Made by a program: the position numbers and the translations under genes
From: an uncultured Bacteroidia bacterium
GTDB taxonomy: Bacteria > Bacteroidota > Bacteroidia > Bacteroidales > UBA932
Length of the DNA stretch: 64,000 nt
NCBI GenBank assembly: GCA_902780935.1
Contig: CACZHP010000001.1
Span: 1-64,000, forward strand
Direction: 5' to 3'
The notes under the pieces: model-generated
Told to the model about the DNA's origin: nothing
Databases searched by the model: none
What the model saw: the letters and a program-made list of their open reading frames with translations, nothing else
Part shown: positions 7,047 to 15,066 of the stretch, piece after piece
Position numbering within the stretch: the first letter of the stretch is position 1
Layout of the letters: every line of letters begins with the position of its first letter

Positions 7047-9647
7047 ATGAGAAGAACATTATTGATAGGAATAGCGATTCTGATGGTCTCTTGTGGCAAG
7101 GTGGACTGGAGGGACGCGTCGTTGCCGGCGGCGGAGAGGGCAAAGGCACTGCTGAAGGAGATGACCCTTGAGGAGAAGGTCGGGCAGATGTGCCAGTACG
7201 TGGCACCGTGCTATGTTCCTCCAGGACAGGGTTCTCCTTACAAGAATATCGACGCCACCGACGAGAACCTTGGCAACAAGGACCTGGCGGACAAAATCCG
7301 CCGAGGTGAGGTGGGATCCTTCCTCCATTGCATGACCACCAAAGAGGCCATCGCCCTACAGGAACTCGCTAAAGAGAGCCGCCTGGGAATACCTCTTCTC
7401 ATCGGAATCGACGCCATCCACGGCAACGCTCTGATCGAGGGTTGCACCATATACCCAACCAGTATCAACCTGGCATCCACTTTTGACCCTGAACTGGCTG
7501 AGAGAATCGGCACTGAAACAGCCTTGGAAATGCGCCAGAAGGGCCTGTACTGGACTTTTGCCCCGAATCTTGATGTCGCCAGGGACGCCCGCTGGGGCAG
7601 GATGGGCGAGACTTTCGGAGAGGATCCCTTCCTCGTCTCGGAGATTGGGAAATATTCCATCTGGGGACTTCAAGGACGGGACAGGAACTTCGACGAGGGA
7701 CATGTGATCGCCTGTGCGAAGCATCTCATCGCCGGAGGCGAGCCATTCGGCGGACTTAACGCCGCCCCGATGGATCTGTCCGAAAGACAACTTCGGGAAA
7801 TATACCTGCCTCCTTTCGTGGCCGCCGTCCAGGATGCCCATGTCGGCACCGTGATGGCCGCCCATAATGAGGTGAATGGTATCCCTTGTCACGGAAACAG
7901 TTGGTTACTAAAGGATTTACTCCGAGAGGAGCTTGGCTTTGACGGCTTTGTGGTGAGCGACTGGATGGACATCGAGAGACTTCATGCGATGCATCATTGG
8001 GCACCGGACTCGACAGAGGCGTTTGTCCGTTCCGTCGAGGCGGGAATAGACATGCACATGCAGGGAGACAATTATTTCGAGGCCGTGATCGGCGCTGTCA
8101 AGTCCGGACGGATCCCGATGAAGCGGATCGACGAGGCTGCCGGAAAGATTCTGGAAATGAAGTTCGCCGTGGGCCTCTTCGAGGCTCCCCTGCCCTCTCT
8201 TGCTCCACTTGAGAACGCCGAGGCCCATCGCCAGACAGCCCTCGACGCCGCCCGCAAAAGCATTGTCCTCCTCAAAAACAACGGAGTGCTGCCTCTCTTC
8301 CGCAATGGCGGGGTTGCCAGCTCCGGCGGCTCAACCGCCTCGCTTCGCAAGGCCCCACCGCTCGCTTCGCAAAGCGAAGCTCCGGTCCCCCCTCTTAACG
8401 TGCCGAGGGTGGCAGTGGTCTCGCCATCCGGACAGGCAACCTCCGCCAATCCAGGAGATTCGGAGCGAAGCGACGCAGGGAGTCTGAGGGGAACGCCCCT
8501 CAGTCCCCCTGGGGGGCGCAGGGGGGTTGATGGCAGGCGACAGCGAACGCTGTTCGTTGTCGGGCCGAATGCTGACAGCCAGACGATTTTGGGAGACTGG
8601 GCGGCGCCGCAGCCAGACTCGCTGGTCGTGACGGTCCTGGAAGGCCTCCGGAATGAGTTTCCTGGAGCAAAGATCGACACCCTGTGCTTCGGCGGGATGA
8701 TCGCGAATATCGACGCTAAAGGAATCGAGACCGCAAAGCGCAAAGCCGCTGCCGCTGACGTCTGCATCGTCGTCGCCGGAGAAAACTCCCAGAGATATTC
8801 AGCGTTTGGCCGCACCTGCGGAGAGAACTGCGATAGGGACGACCTCGACCTTCCCGGCATGCAGCAGGAACTACTTGAGGCTGTGGCCTCTACGGGCAAA
8901 CCTACAGTACTCGTACTGATGACGGGCAGAGCCAACAGCCTCGCATGGGCCAAGGAAAATGTGGACGCTATCCTTAATGTCTGGGAACCAGGCCAAATGG
9001 GCGGTCAGGCAGTCGCTGAAGTTATCTCCGGCAAGGTCAATCCTTCCGGCAAACTGCCGGTGACGATGCCCCGAAGCGTCGGGCAGGTACCGACCGTTTA
9101 CAATCACAAACATTCGCAGTATTCCCGCCTCTTCGCCACCAACGAGACCGGCCCCCTCTGGCCCTTCGGCTTTGGCCTCTCCTACAGTCGTTTTGTTTAT
9201 TCGAAACCTTCCATGTCCTCCGGACAGCCGTCCGAGCCCGGCCGCGTCCATCCTCGCTCCGCTGCGGCTGAGTACGGCCTAAGCCCGGAGGCTGCTCCGG
9301 AGCGAAGCGAGGAGTCCGGACTGCCAGAGCCTGCCTTAGATGCTATTGCTACAGTGAGCATCACCGTCTCTAACGAGGGGCCGTATGACGGGGCGGAAGT
9401 TGTGCAGTTGTATGTGAGGGACGAATACGCATCCGTGACGAGGCCGGTGAAGGAGCTGAAAGCCTTCAAGAGAGTGCCTCTGAAAGCCGGCGAAAGCGCT
9501 GAAGTCACTTTCGAGATCACCCCCGAAATGCTCCAATGCTACGGAGCCGACAACCGCTGGAGCGTCGAACCGGGAGAGTTCACAATCCTCGTTGGATCCT
9601 CGTCAGACGACAAGGATCTCCAGGCTGTCACGCTCAATGTCAAATAG
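7047..9647 (+). CDS. GH3 beta-glycosidase lipoprotein carrying several in-frame repeat insertions
   Basis: The start at 7047 is chosen because it gives a lipoprotein signal (MRRTLL...LMVSC); the open frame further upstream is only the B1 repeat. The 866-residue protein has the GH3 barrel (NLDVARDARWGRMGETFGED, KHLIAGGEP), the nucleophile motif FVVSDWMD with D305, the second alpha/beta domain (FVVGPNADSQTILGDW) and a C-terminal fibronectin-III-like domain (VVQLYVRDEYASVTRPVKEL). Between LPL and VVGPNAD lie about 80 extra residues encoded by element B2 plus a second repeat, and a reversed family A copy sits before the FnIII domain. All keep the frame. The enzyme likely trims beta-linked oligosaccharides from pectin side chains. 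Confidence 0.88.
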   Translation: MRRTLLIGIAILMVSCGKVDWRDASLPAAERAKALLKEMTLEEKVGQMCQYVAPCYVPPGQGSPYKNIDATDENLGNKDLADKIRRGEVGSFLHCMTTKEAIALQELAKESRLGIPLLIGIDAIHGNALIEGCTIYPTSINLASTFDPELAERIGTETALEMRQKGLYWTFAPNLDVARDARWGRMGETFGEDPFLVSEIGKYSIWGLQGRDRNFDEGHVIACAKHLIAGGEPFGGLNAAPMDLSERQLREIYLPPFVAAVQDAHVGTVMAAHNEVNGIPCHGNSWLLKDLLREELGFDGFVVSDWMDIERLHAMHHWAPDSTEAFVRSVEAGIDMHMQGDNYFEAVIGAVKSGRIPMKRIDEAAGKILEMKFAVGLFEAPLPSLAPLENAEAHRQTALDAARKSIVLLKNNGVLPLFRNGGVASSGGSTASLRKAPPLASQSEAPVPPLNVPRVAVVSPSGQATSANPGDSERSDAGSLRGTPLSPPGGRRGVDGRRQRTLFVVGPNADSQTILGDWAAPQPDSLVVTVLEGLRNEFPGAKIDTLCFGGMIANIDAKGIETAKRKAAAADVCIVVAGENSQRYSAFGRTCGENCDRDDLDLPGMQQELLEAVASTGKPTVLVLMTGRANSLAWAKENVDAILNVWEPGQMGGQAVAEVISGKVNPSGKLPVTMPRSVGQVPTVYNHKHSQYSRLFATNETGPLWPFGFGLSYSRFVYSKPSMSSGQPSEPGRVHPRSAAAEYGLSPEAAPERSEESGLPEPALDAIATVSITVSNEGPYDGAEVVQLYVRDEYASVTRPVKELKAFKRVPLKAGESAEVTFEITPEMLQCYGADNRWSVEPGEFTILVGSSSDDKDLQAVTLNVK
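8308..8446 (-). repeat. Family B palindromic element, copy B2 (inside GH3)
   Basis: The outer arms GCGGGGTTGCC and GGCAACCTCCGC are inverted repeats specific to this copy. The core is the reverse complement of B1 and reads TTCGCAAAGCGAAGCTCCGG then TCCCCCCTCTTAACGTGCCG. In GH3 it encodes [20 protein letters not shown], the same peptide as the purH copy. Confidence 0.92.
8450..8565. repeat. Further inserted palindromic segment inside GH3 (family D, single copy here)
   Basis: Directly after B2 lies a segment absent from ordinary GH3 proteins. It has GGAGCGAAGCGACG, a perfect hairpin CTGAGGGG-aacg-CCCCTCAG (8484-8503), a CCCCCTGGGGGG palindrome, and a near-palindrome CGACAGCGAAC/GTTCGTTGTCG at its end. 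It encodes NPGDSERSDAGSLRGTPLSP in frame. Only one copy is seen in the window, so the limits are approximate. Confidence 0.6.
9217..9326 (-). repeat. Family A palindromic element, copy A2 (inside GH3, reversed)
   Basis: A reverse-oriented copy running from CCTCCGGACAGCCGTCCGAG through GCTGCGGCTGAGTACGGCCT to GAGGCTGCTCCGGAGCGAAG. It is translated from the opposite strand to the other copies, as [20 protein letters not shown], without stop codons. The arms are less regular and include an extra AGCGAAGCGAGGAGTCC block. Confidence 0.85.
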
Positions 9648-9654
9648 ATAAGGG

Positions 9655-11181
9655 CTAAAACACCTTCGGAGGAATGGGCTTCCCGTTGAAATCCACCGGA
9701 TACTGGGCACCCGTCTCCTCAAGCTTGGAAATCATCTCCTGAATCATCTTCCGAGCCTTTCCTGGCCTCTTGGAAGACAAGTCGTTATTCTCGAATGGAT
9801 CCTTCTTGAGGTTATACAACACCCTCTGCGGATTCTCCGGATGAGTGGGATTATAGTAGTAGATCAGCTTCCAATCCCCGTGACGCCACACCGTGAAATA
9901 ACTACCACGATGCTCATGAGGAAAATGCATAAGAAACTCGTCCCTATGGTCGGCGGGTTCCGGCCCCCCGTCAAGCAGCCCGGTTATGTCCTGACCGTCA
10001 ACAACATGCCCTGAGGGAATCCCGACCCCAGCCACAGAAGCTATAGTTGGGTAAACATCACAGATTGACGTGACTTCCGAACGGACCGTATTGCTCTCGA
10101 TCTTAACCCTTTCCTGCACGGCATTATCCGCCGGAGCAGCCCACGCCACAATGCAAGGCACCCTCATGCCACCCTCGAACTCTGTTCCCTTGATGCCACG
10201 CAAAGGAGCGCTGGAACTATGCTCCCGGTCGGAACCAACCAACAGACCCGAACCATTGTCTCCCATGAATATCACCAGAGTATTCCCGGCAATCCCCTTC
10301 TCGGCCAGATGGTCGAGAATATCATTGAGCGACTTGTCCATCCCTTCTATCAAAGTGGCGAACCCCTTAGCGTTAGCTGGCTTGGAAGCATCTCCCTCAT
10401 AGCGACTTATGAACCTTGGGTCAGTCTGGTGGGGAGAATGGACAGCATAGTGGGACATATACAGGAAAAACGGGGTCCCATCCTCCACCGCCGCATCGAT
10501 CTGACCCATAGCCTCCAAGGTCAGGGCCTCCGTCAGGAAGGTGTTGGTACCGTGGTATTTGTCCAGTCCGGGAACAGCCCTGGGCTTATAGCCTTTTATA
10601 AGCCCATAGCCGTCCTCGCCATAATAACTTCCAGGCTCCCCTATCGAAGATCCGGCTATATTCACGTCGAAACCGATATTCAAAGGATCGGCCGAAGGAG
10701 AGTTGTTATTCCCGAAATGCGCCTTCCCCACATGGATTGTCCTGTATCCCGCTCCAGACAGAAGGCGCGGAAGGGTCTGCTCCTCAGGAGAGATTCCGTT
10801 CCATCCCCACCCGTAAGGGCCGAAGGTGTTGCGGTTGTCGCTTTCGGAATATATCCAATTCGTGGTGTGATGGCGGGCTGAATACTGTCCTGTCATCAAA
10901 GAAACCCTGGACGGAGAACTCACGCTCATCGCATAACACTGGGAGAAACGAACCCCTTGCGAAGCCAGTCTCTCCATCCCAGGAGTATGATACCAATCGT
11001 TGAGAGGGTACCTCTGTGGCACACCTGAACGATCCGCGACAAAGGGAACGCTTGTGTCCATGGCTCCCATGTCATCAACCAGGAACATGATGATGTTCGG
11101 TCTGTCCTGCGCGCCGAGCGAGAAGCCTCCGGCAAGCAGGAGAGAGGCGGAGGTAATATGGCGGATTCCCTTTTGGGTCAT
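9655..11181 (-). CDS. Serine-type sulfatase, secreted
   Basis: A 508-residue protein with start at 11181 (MTQKGIRHIT), which gives a proper signal peptide ending SLGAQ; the frame upstream overlaps the M28 gene and is not needed. Motifs: NIIMFLVDDMG (metal-binding D36, D37) and SVSSPSRVSLMTGQ, where S88 takes the formylglycine position in (C/S)-x-P-S-R, so it would need an anaerobic sulfatase-maturating enzyme. GDNGSG and the C-terminal LYNLKKDPFENNDLS are also typical. It should remove sulfate from host or algal glycans in the periplasm. It begins one base after the end of the M28 peptidase gene and is therefore co-transcribed with it. Confidence 0.9.
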   Translation of the reverse strand: MTQKGIRHITSASLLLAGGFSLGAQDRPNIIMFLVDDMGAMDTSVPFVADRSGVPQRYPLNDWYHTPGMERLASQGVRFSQCYAMSVSSPSRVSLMTGQYSARHHTTNWIYSESDNRNTFGPYGWGWNGISPEEQTLPRLLSGAGYRTIHVGKAHFGNNNSPSADPLNIGFDVNIAGSSIGEPGSYYGEDGYGLIKGYKPRAVPGLDKYHGTNTFLTEALTLEAMGQIDAAVEDGTPFFLYMSHYAVHSPHQTDPRFISRYEGDASKPANAKGFATLIEGMDKSLNDILDHLAEKGIAGNTLVIFMGDNGSGLLVGSDREHSSSAPLRGIKGTEFEGGMRVPCIVAWAAPADNAVQERVKIESNTVRSEVTSICDVYPTIASVAGVGIPSGHVVDGQDITGLLDGGPEPADHRDEFLMHFPHEHRGSYFTVWRHGDWKLIYYYNPTHPENPQRVLYNLKKDPFENNDLSSKRPGKARKMIQEMISKLEETGAQYPVDFNGKPIPPKVF

Positions 11182-11182
11182 A

Positions 11183-12730
11183 TCAATCTTTATAAAGGCC
11201 TGTTCTTGAAAGCTGGTGATCGAGATTGGCGAGACCATAGACAACCACGGCGGTCACGGTGGCGGAATGCTCCATGTATTCAGGAATCACCTTGTTGTAG
11301 ATGTCTCTCTCAGTATGCCAAATCTCCTGATATTCAAAATTATAGCCCCTTGGATCAGTCTCCTGGAAACCGATGGTCGGAACCCCGTTCATGGCGAAAT
11401 AAGCATGGTCGCTGCCACCTGCTGAAGTGGGTCTCGGACGAGGCTCGCCTTCCCTCTTATTGACAGTGAACGGAACTTCGGGATCGAGGTTCATGATCGG
11501 CTCACAGATTTTCACATAGTCATCGTACATGGCCGGAGGGACAGTCACGCCCGTGGACATAAGAGGTCCACCGTCACGATTGATGTAGTTGGAAATCTTC
11601 TCAAGCGGAACTGTCTTGTTCTCAACGAAGAACTTTGAGCCGAGAAGCCCGTATTCCTCACCGGTCCAGATGCAGACCATGATCGAGCGCTTGGGTTTCG
11701 CCCCGGCGGTCGCGAGAATCCTCGCCACCTCGATGTTGAGGCTGGCACCGTTGCCATCGTCCACCGCTCCGCCTCCATTGTCGTAGGCGTCAAGGTGGCC
11801 GCCGGTCAGGACATATTCATTAGGATACTTGCTGCCCTTGATGATTCCGATGATGTTGTGGTACTTGACCGGACCCCTGTAGAAATGGTTGCGGATGTCG
11901 AACTCAAGTTGGAATATGTCCTTACGCTCGACTTTGTGCTTGATGATCTCGAACTGGTCCTCGTCCAGGCAGATATCGCAGACGGTGGGGAGATTCTCCA
12001 TCGTGATATTGTAGCAGTTGGCCCTGTCGTACATGATCCTGAGCGGGACTTTCGCTGAGCGGATGAATCCGGCGACTCCGGCCTCGACCATCTCCTTGTA
12101 GAAAGGAGCTACGGCCTTCTCGTAAGGAATCATCTCTTTCGGAGCATCCCTGTGAGTGTAGTTGTACATCCTGATCTCGGCGTTCTGGCGGTCGATCTCC
12201 TCGTTCTTCTTGATGACCTCAGCCCTGGCCTCGTTAGCCTTATCTGACCAGTCGATAGCCATTCCGTTGGACTCCGCGTCGAGAAGAACCCACGCGCCCT
12301 TCAAGGCGCCTTTCATCTTCTCGAACTCCCTTCTTGAATGAGGCTCAATCAAGACAATACCTGTTTGCTTACCTTTGGTAGGCGCTGTGTATGAAGGAGT
12401 TCCGAAATGAAGATTCATTCCGTCCTCGCTCAGCATCCTTCCGAACCAAGGGCCACGGTCGAAGCCGACATTGATCTCGCCCGCCTCCTGGACCATAACT
12501 TCGAGACCCCAGGACTCGAACTGTTCCTTGACCCAAGCCTCAGCATGGGTCAAAGCGGAAGACCCGACCGGGCGACCTCCGATGTAATTGGCAAGATGAT
12601 TCTCATGAACCATCACACGATTGTCCGTCTGGCCGATCTCGATGATCTTCTTGACGGTCTTGTCCTGAGCCATTCCGGGAACAGAAATGGCCACAGAGAG
12701 GATAATCCCCAGGAAGATAGTTCTTTTCAT
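11183..12730 (-). CDS. Secreted M28-family metallopeptidase
   Basis: A 515-residue protein with a signal peptide (ends SVPGMAQ) and a protease-associated region before the catalytic domain. The M28 zinc-binding series is visible: GGHLDAYDNGGGAVDDGNGA (around residues 307-325), WTGEEYGLLGS, and AGGSDHAYFAMNGVPTIGF with a later HTERD histidine. Enzymes of this family are di-zinc aminopeptidases or carboxypeptidases, here exported. The lack of a gap before the sulfatase suggests one transcript, perhaps for sulfated glycoproteins, but that link is inference. Confidence 0.88.
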   Translation of the reverse strand: MKRTIFLGIILSVAISVPGMAQDKTVKKIIEIGQTDNRVMVHENHLANYIGGRPVGSSALTHAEAWVKEQFESWGLEVMVQEAGEINVGFDRGPWFGRMLSEDGMNLHFGTPSYTAPTKGKQTGIVLIEPHSRREFEKMKGALKGAWVLLDAESNGMAIDWSDKANEARAEVIKKNEEIDRQNAEIRMYNYTHRDAPKEMIPYEKAVAPFYKEMVEAGVAGFIRSAKVPLRIMYDRANCYNITMENLPTVCDICLDEDQFEIIKHKVERKDIFQLEFDIRNHFYRGPVKYHNIIGIIKGSKYPNEYVLTGGHLDAYDNGGGAVDDGNGASLNIEVARILATAGAKPKRSIMVCIWTGEEYGLLGSKFFVENKTVPLEKISNYINRDGGPLMSTGVTVPPAMYDDYVKICEPIMNLDPEVPFTVNKREGEPRPRPTSAGGSDHAYFAMNGVPTIGFQETDPRGYNFEYQEIWHTERDIYNKVIPEYMEHSATVTAVVVYGLANLDHQLSRTGLYKD

Positions 12731-12755
12731 GATAAAGGGTTTGTTAAGTGATTAT

Positions 12756-13613
12756 TTAATAATTGATTCTCGCAAGGAAACACTGGATCGTGTTGGACAT
12801 CAGGCAACAGATAGTCATAGGCCCTACTCCTCCTGGAACGGGGGTGATTACCGCGGCTTTAGGCTCTACAGAAGCGAAATCCACGTCTCCGCAAAGCTTG
12901 CCGTTCTCGTCGAGATCCATTCCAACGTCAATCACGGCCGCTCCTTCCTTGACCATGTCTCCGGTCACATACTTGGCTTTTCCGATAGCGGCGACAAGAA
13001 TATCTGCCTGTCTGGTGATTTCCGGGAGATTCGGGGTCCTGGAGTGGCAGATTGTCACTGTGGCGTTCCTGTCAAGGAGCAGTTTAGAGATCGGAAGACC
13101 CACTATCTGGCTTCTTCCCAAAACCACTGCCTTTTTGCCGGATATCTCATAATCAGCGGCTTCCAGAAGCTTGATTATTCCCATCGGGGTGCAGGGAACG
13201 ACGCAGGTGTTGTTGGGGCGCTTTTGCCATAGGGCGGCAGTGTTGAGGGGATGGAACCCGTCCACATCCTTTTCCCAGGAAATGGCTTCGATCACCTTTG
13301 TCTCGGAAATATGCCTCGGGAGGGGCAACTGGACAAGGATTCCATCGACGAGCTCATCAGCGTTCAGTTCCGCTATCTTGTCAAGTACTTCTTTCTCAGT
13401 TGTTTCCTCAGGCATCCTGAAGGTCGTGTGTTTGAAGCCGACCACGTCGCAGGCTTTTTCCTTGTTCCTGACATAGGTCTGGCTTCCGGGATCGTTCCCT
13501 ACAAGGATCACCACGAGGTGAGGCACACGGCCATATTTCTCCGGGAAGGTCTTCACCTGCTCCGCCATCTCGGCCTTCAACTTGGCCGCCAGTTCTTTTC
13601 CGCTAATAATCAT
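12756..13613 (-). CDS. folD: Methylenetetrahydrofolate dehydrogenase/cyclohydrolase
   Basis: A 285-residue protein of normal FolD length. It shows GSQTYVRNKEKACDVVGF (the YxxxK catalytic pair), DGILVQLPLPRHI, DVDGFHPLN, GRSQIVGLPISKLL (NADP-binding) and PGGVGPMTICCLM near the end. It makes 10-formyl-tetrahydrofolate in the cytoplasm, the cofactor that PurH uses, which explains its place next to purD and purH. It starts the downstream end of a leftward purine cluster. Confidence 0.97.
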   Translation of the reverse strand: MIISGKELAAKLKAEMAEQVKTFPEKYGRVPHLVVILVGNDPGSQTYVRNKEKACDVVGFKHTTFRMPEETTEKEVLDKIAELNADELVDGILVQLPLPRHISETKVIEAISWEKDVDGFHPLNTAALWQKRPNNTCVVPCTPMGIIKLLEAADYEISGKKAVVLGRSQIVGLPISKLLLDRNATVTICHSRTPNLPEITRQADILVAAIGKAKYVTGDMVKEGAAVIDVGMDLDENGKLCGDVDFASVEPKAAVITPVPGGVGPMTICCLMSNTIQCFLARINY

Positions 13614-13641
13614 TGTGTTCTATTGTTTGTTCGTTTTTCTT

Positions 13642-15060
13642 TCACAGCGCCCAGTGCCCGATGTCCGTCCTGTAGAACAGATTCTCGCACTTGATCTTCC
13701 GAACCGCGGCAAGCGCCTTGTCCCTCGCCTCTCTCAGATCCTTTCCAGACCCCACAACCATCAGTACTCTTCCTCCTGCGGTCGCGAATGCGGACGGCGA
13801 CAGTTTGGTACCCATGTGGAATACATGGATGGCGGGATCGGATAGGGCGTCTTCAAGGCCGGTGATCTCAAAGCCTTTCTCGTAAGAGCCAGGATACCCC
13901 TTTGAGGCCATCACAAAGCCCAGTGTGGCATCTTCGGACCACTTGAGATCAGGCATCATGGCTGATGCAGGAACTGTGAGTCCTTCCATGGCTATAGTTC
14001 CTTCAGGAAGTTCCGGAGCCGAGCCCCCTTCAGCGATAGCGCAGAAAACCTCGAAGATATCTGTCTCAAGTCTCGGCAGGACCACCTCGGTCTCAGGATC
14101 TCCGAAACGGCAGTTGAACTCAACGACCTTGATACCCTGAGGGGTCTTCATCAAACCTCCATAGAGAACCCCCTTGAACGGACAACCTTCAGCGACCATT
14201 CCCGCCGCCACATGTTTCATGATATTCTCCAGGGCATATTCATAATCCTCTTCCGTGATGAAAGGAAGCGGGGAATATGCCCCCATGCCTCCTGTGTTGG
14301 GTCCTTTATCTCCGTCAAAGGCGCGTTTGTGATCCTGAGAAAGGACCATCGGGAATACCTCCTCTCCGCAGACAAAGCAAAGAAATGAAAACTCCGGTCC
14401 GGTCATAAACTCCTCGACAACCACTTTGCCGTGGCCGAATTTGTCATCGAGCAGCATATCTTTCAGCGCCGTCTCCGCCTCGGCGAGAGACTCAGCGATG
14501 ACCACTCCCTTTCCGGCGGCTAACCCATCATATTTCAGAACCACGGGGAAGGAGCCTTCACGGACATATCCAAGAGCTTCCTCGAAATTGTCAAACGTCT
14601 TGTATGCGGCTGTCGGAACCTCGTATTTTTCCATGAGCCGCTTGGCGAAATCCTTGCTGGACTCAATCGTGGCGGCTGCTTTTGTCGGTCCGAATATGGT
14701 CTTCCCCTCTTTAGTGAACAAATCGACAATTCCAGCGGACAAGGAGGCTTCTGGTCCGACAACGGTCAGATCCACTCCTTTTTCCTTTACGAAGTCCAGG
14801 AGCTTATCTATCTCAGTGTCTTTGATCGGCACACATTCCGCTTGTGCGGCAATTCCTGCATTGCCGGGGGCGCAATATATCTTTCCCACATGACTTGAGC
14901 GGGAAAGAGCATCCACTATGGCATGCTCTCTTCCTCCGCCTCCGACAACCAGCACTTTCGCGTCAGAAAGCACCGACATTCTGCGCCTGAAATCTTCGAA
15001 AGCTTTTTTGTCAATCTCGACGTTGCTGTTTTTCCAAGGGAGTAATGAATTGATTCCCAT
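13642..15060 (-). CDS. purD: Phosphoribosylamine-glycine ligase
   Basis: An ATP-grasp enzyme of de novo purine synthesis (472 residues). It has KVLVVGGGGREHAI at the N-terminus, GPEASLSAGIVD, the ATP-binding DGLAAGKGVVIAE, and GVLYGGLMKT followed by EFNCRFGDPETEVVLPRL. Compared with usual PurD it has ~34 extra residues before VLVVGGGG; an alternative start at 14979 (MSVLSDAKVLVV) would remove most of these. I keep 15060 because it lies six bases after the purH stop. It acts in the cytoplasm on 5-phosphoribosylamine. Confidence 0.95.
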   Translation of the reverse strand: MGINSLLPWKNSNVEIDKKAFEDFRRRMSVLSDAKVLVVGGGGREHAIVDALSRSSHVGKIYCAPGNAGIAAQAECVPIKDTEIDKLLDFVKEKGVDLTVVGPEASLSAGIVDLFTKEGKTIFGPTKAAATIESSKDFAKRLMEKYEVPTAAYKTFDNFEEALGYVREGSFPVVLKYDGLAAGKGVVIAESLAEAETALKDMLLDDKFGHGKVVVEEFMTGPEFSFLCFVCGEEVFPMVLSQDHKRAFDGDKGPNTGGMGAYSPLPFITEEDYEYALENIMKHVAAGMVAEGCPFKGVLYGGLMKTPQGIKVVEFNCRFGDPETEVVLPRLETDIFEVFCAIAEGGSAPELPEGTIAMEGLTVPASAMMPDLKWSEDATLGFVMASKGYPGSYEKGFEITGLEDALSDPAIHVFHMGTKLSPSAFATAGGRVLMVVGSGKDLREARDKALAAVRKIKCENLFYRTDIGHWAL

Positions 15061-15066
15061 ATATTT

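Noticed and set aside
7047..9647. GH3, PurH, AroC, GH31 or GH95 as pseudogenes broken by insertion
   Set aside because: All frames stay open through the inserts and all conserved motifs on both sides are intact.
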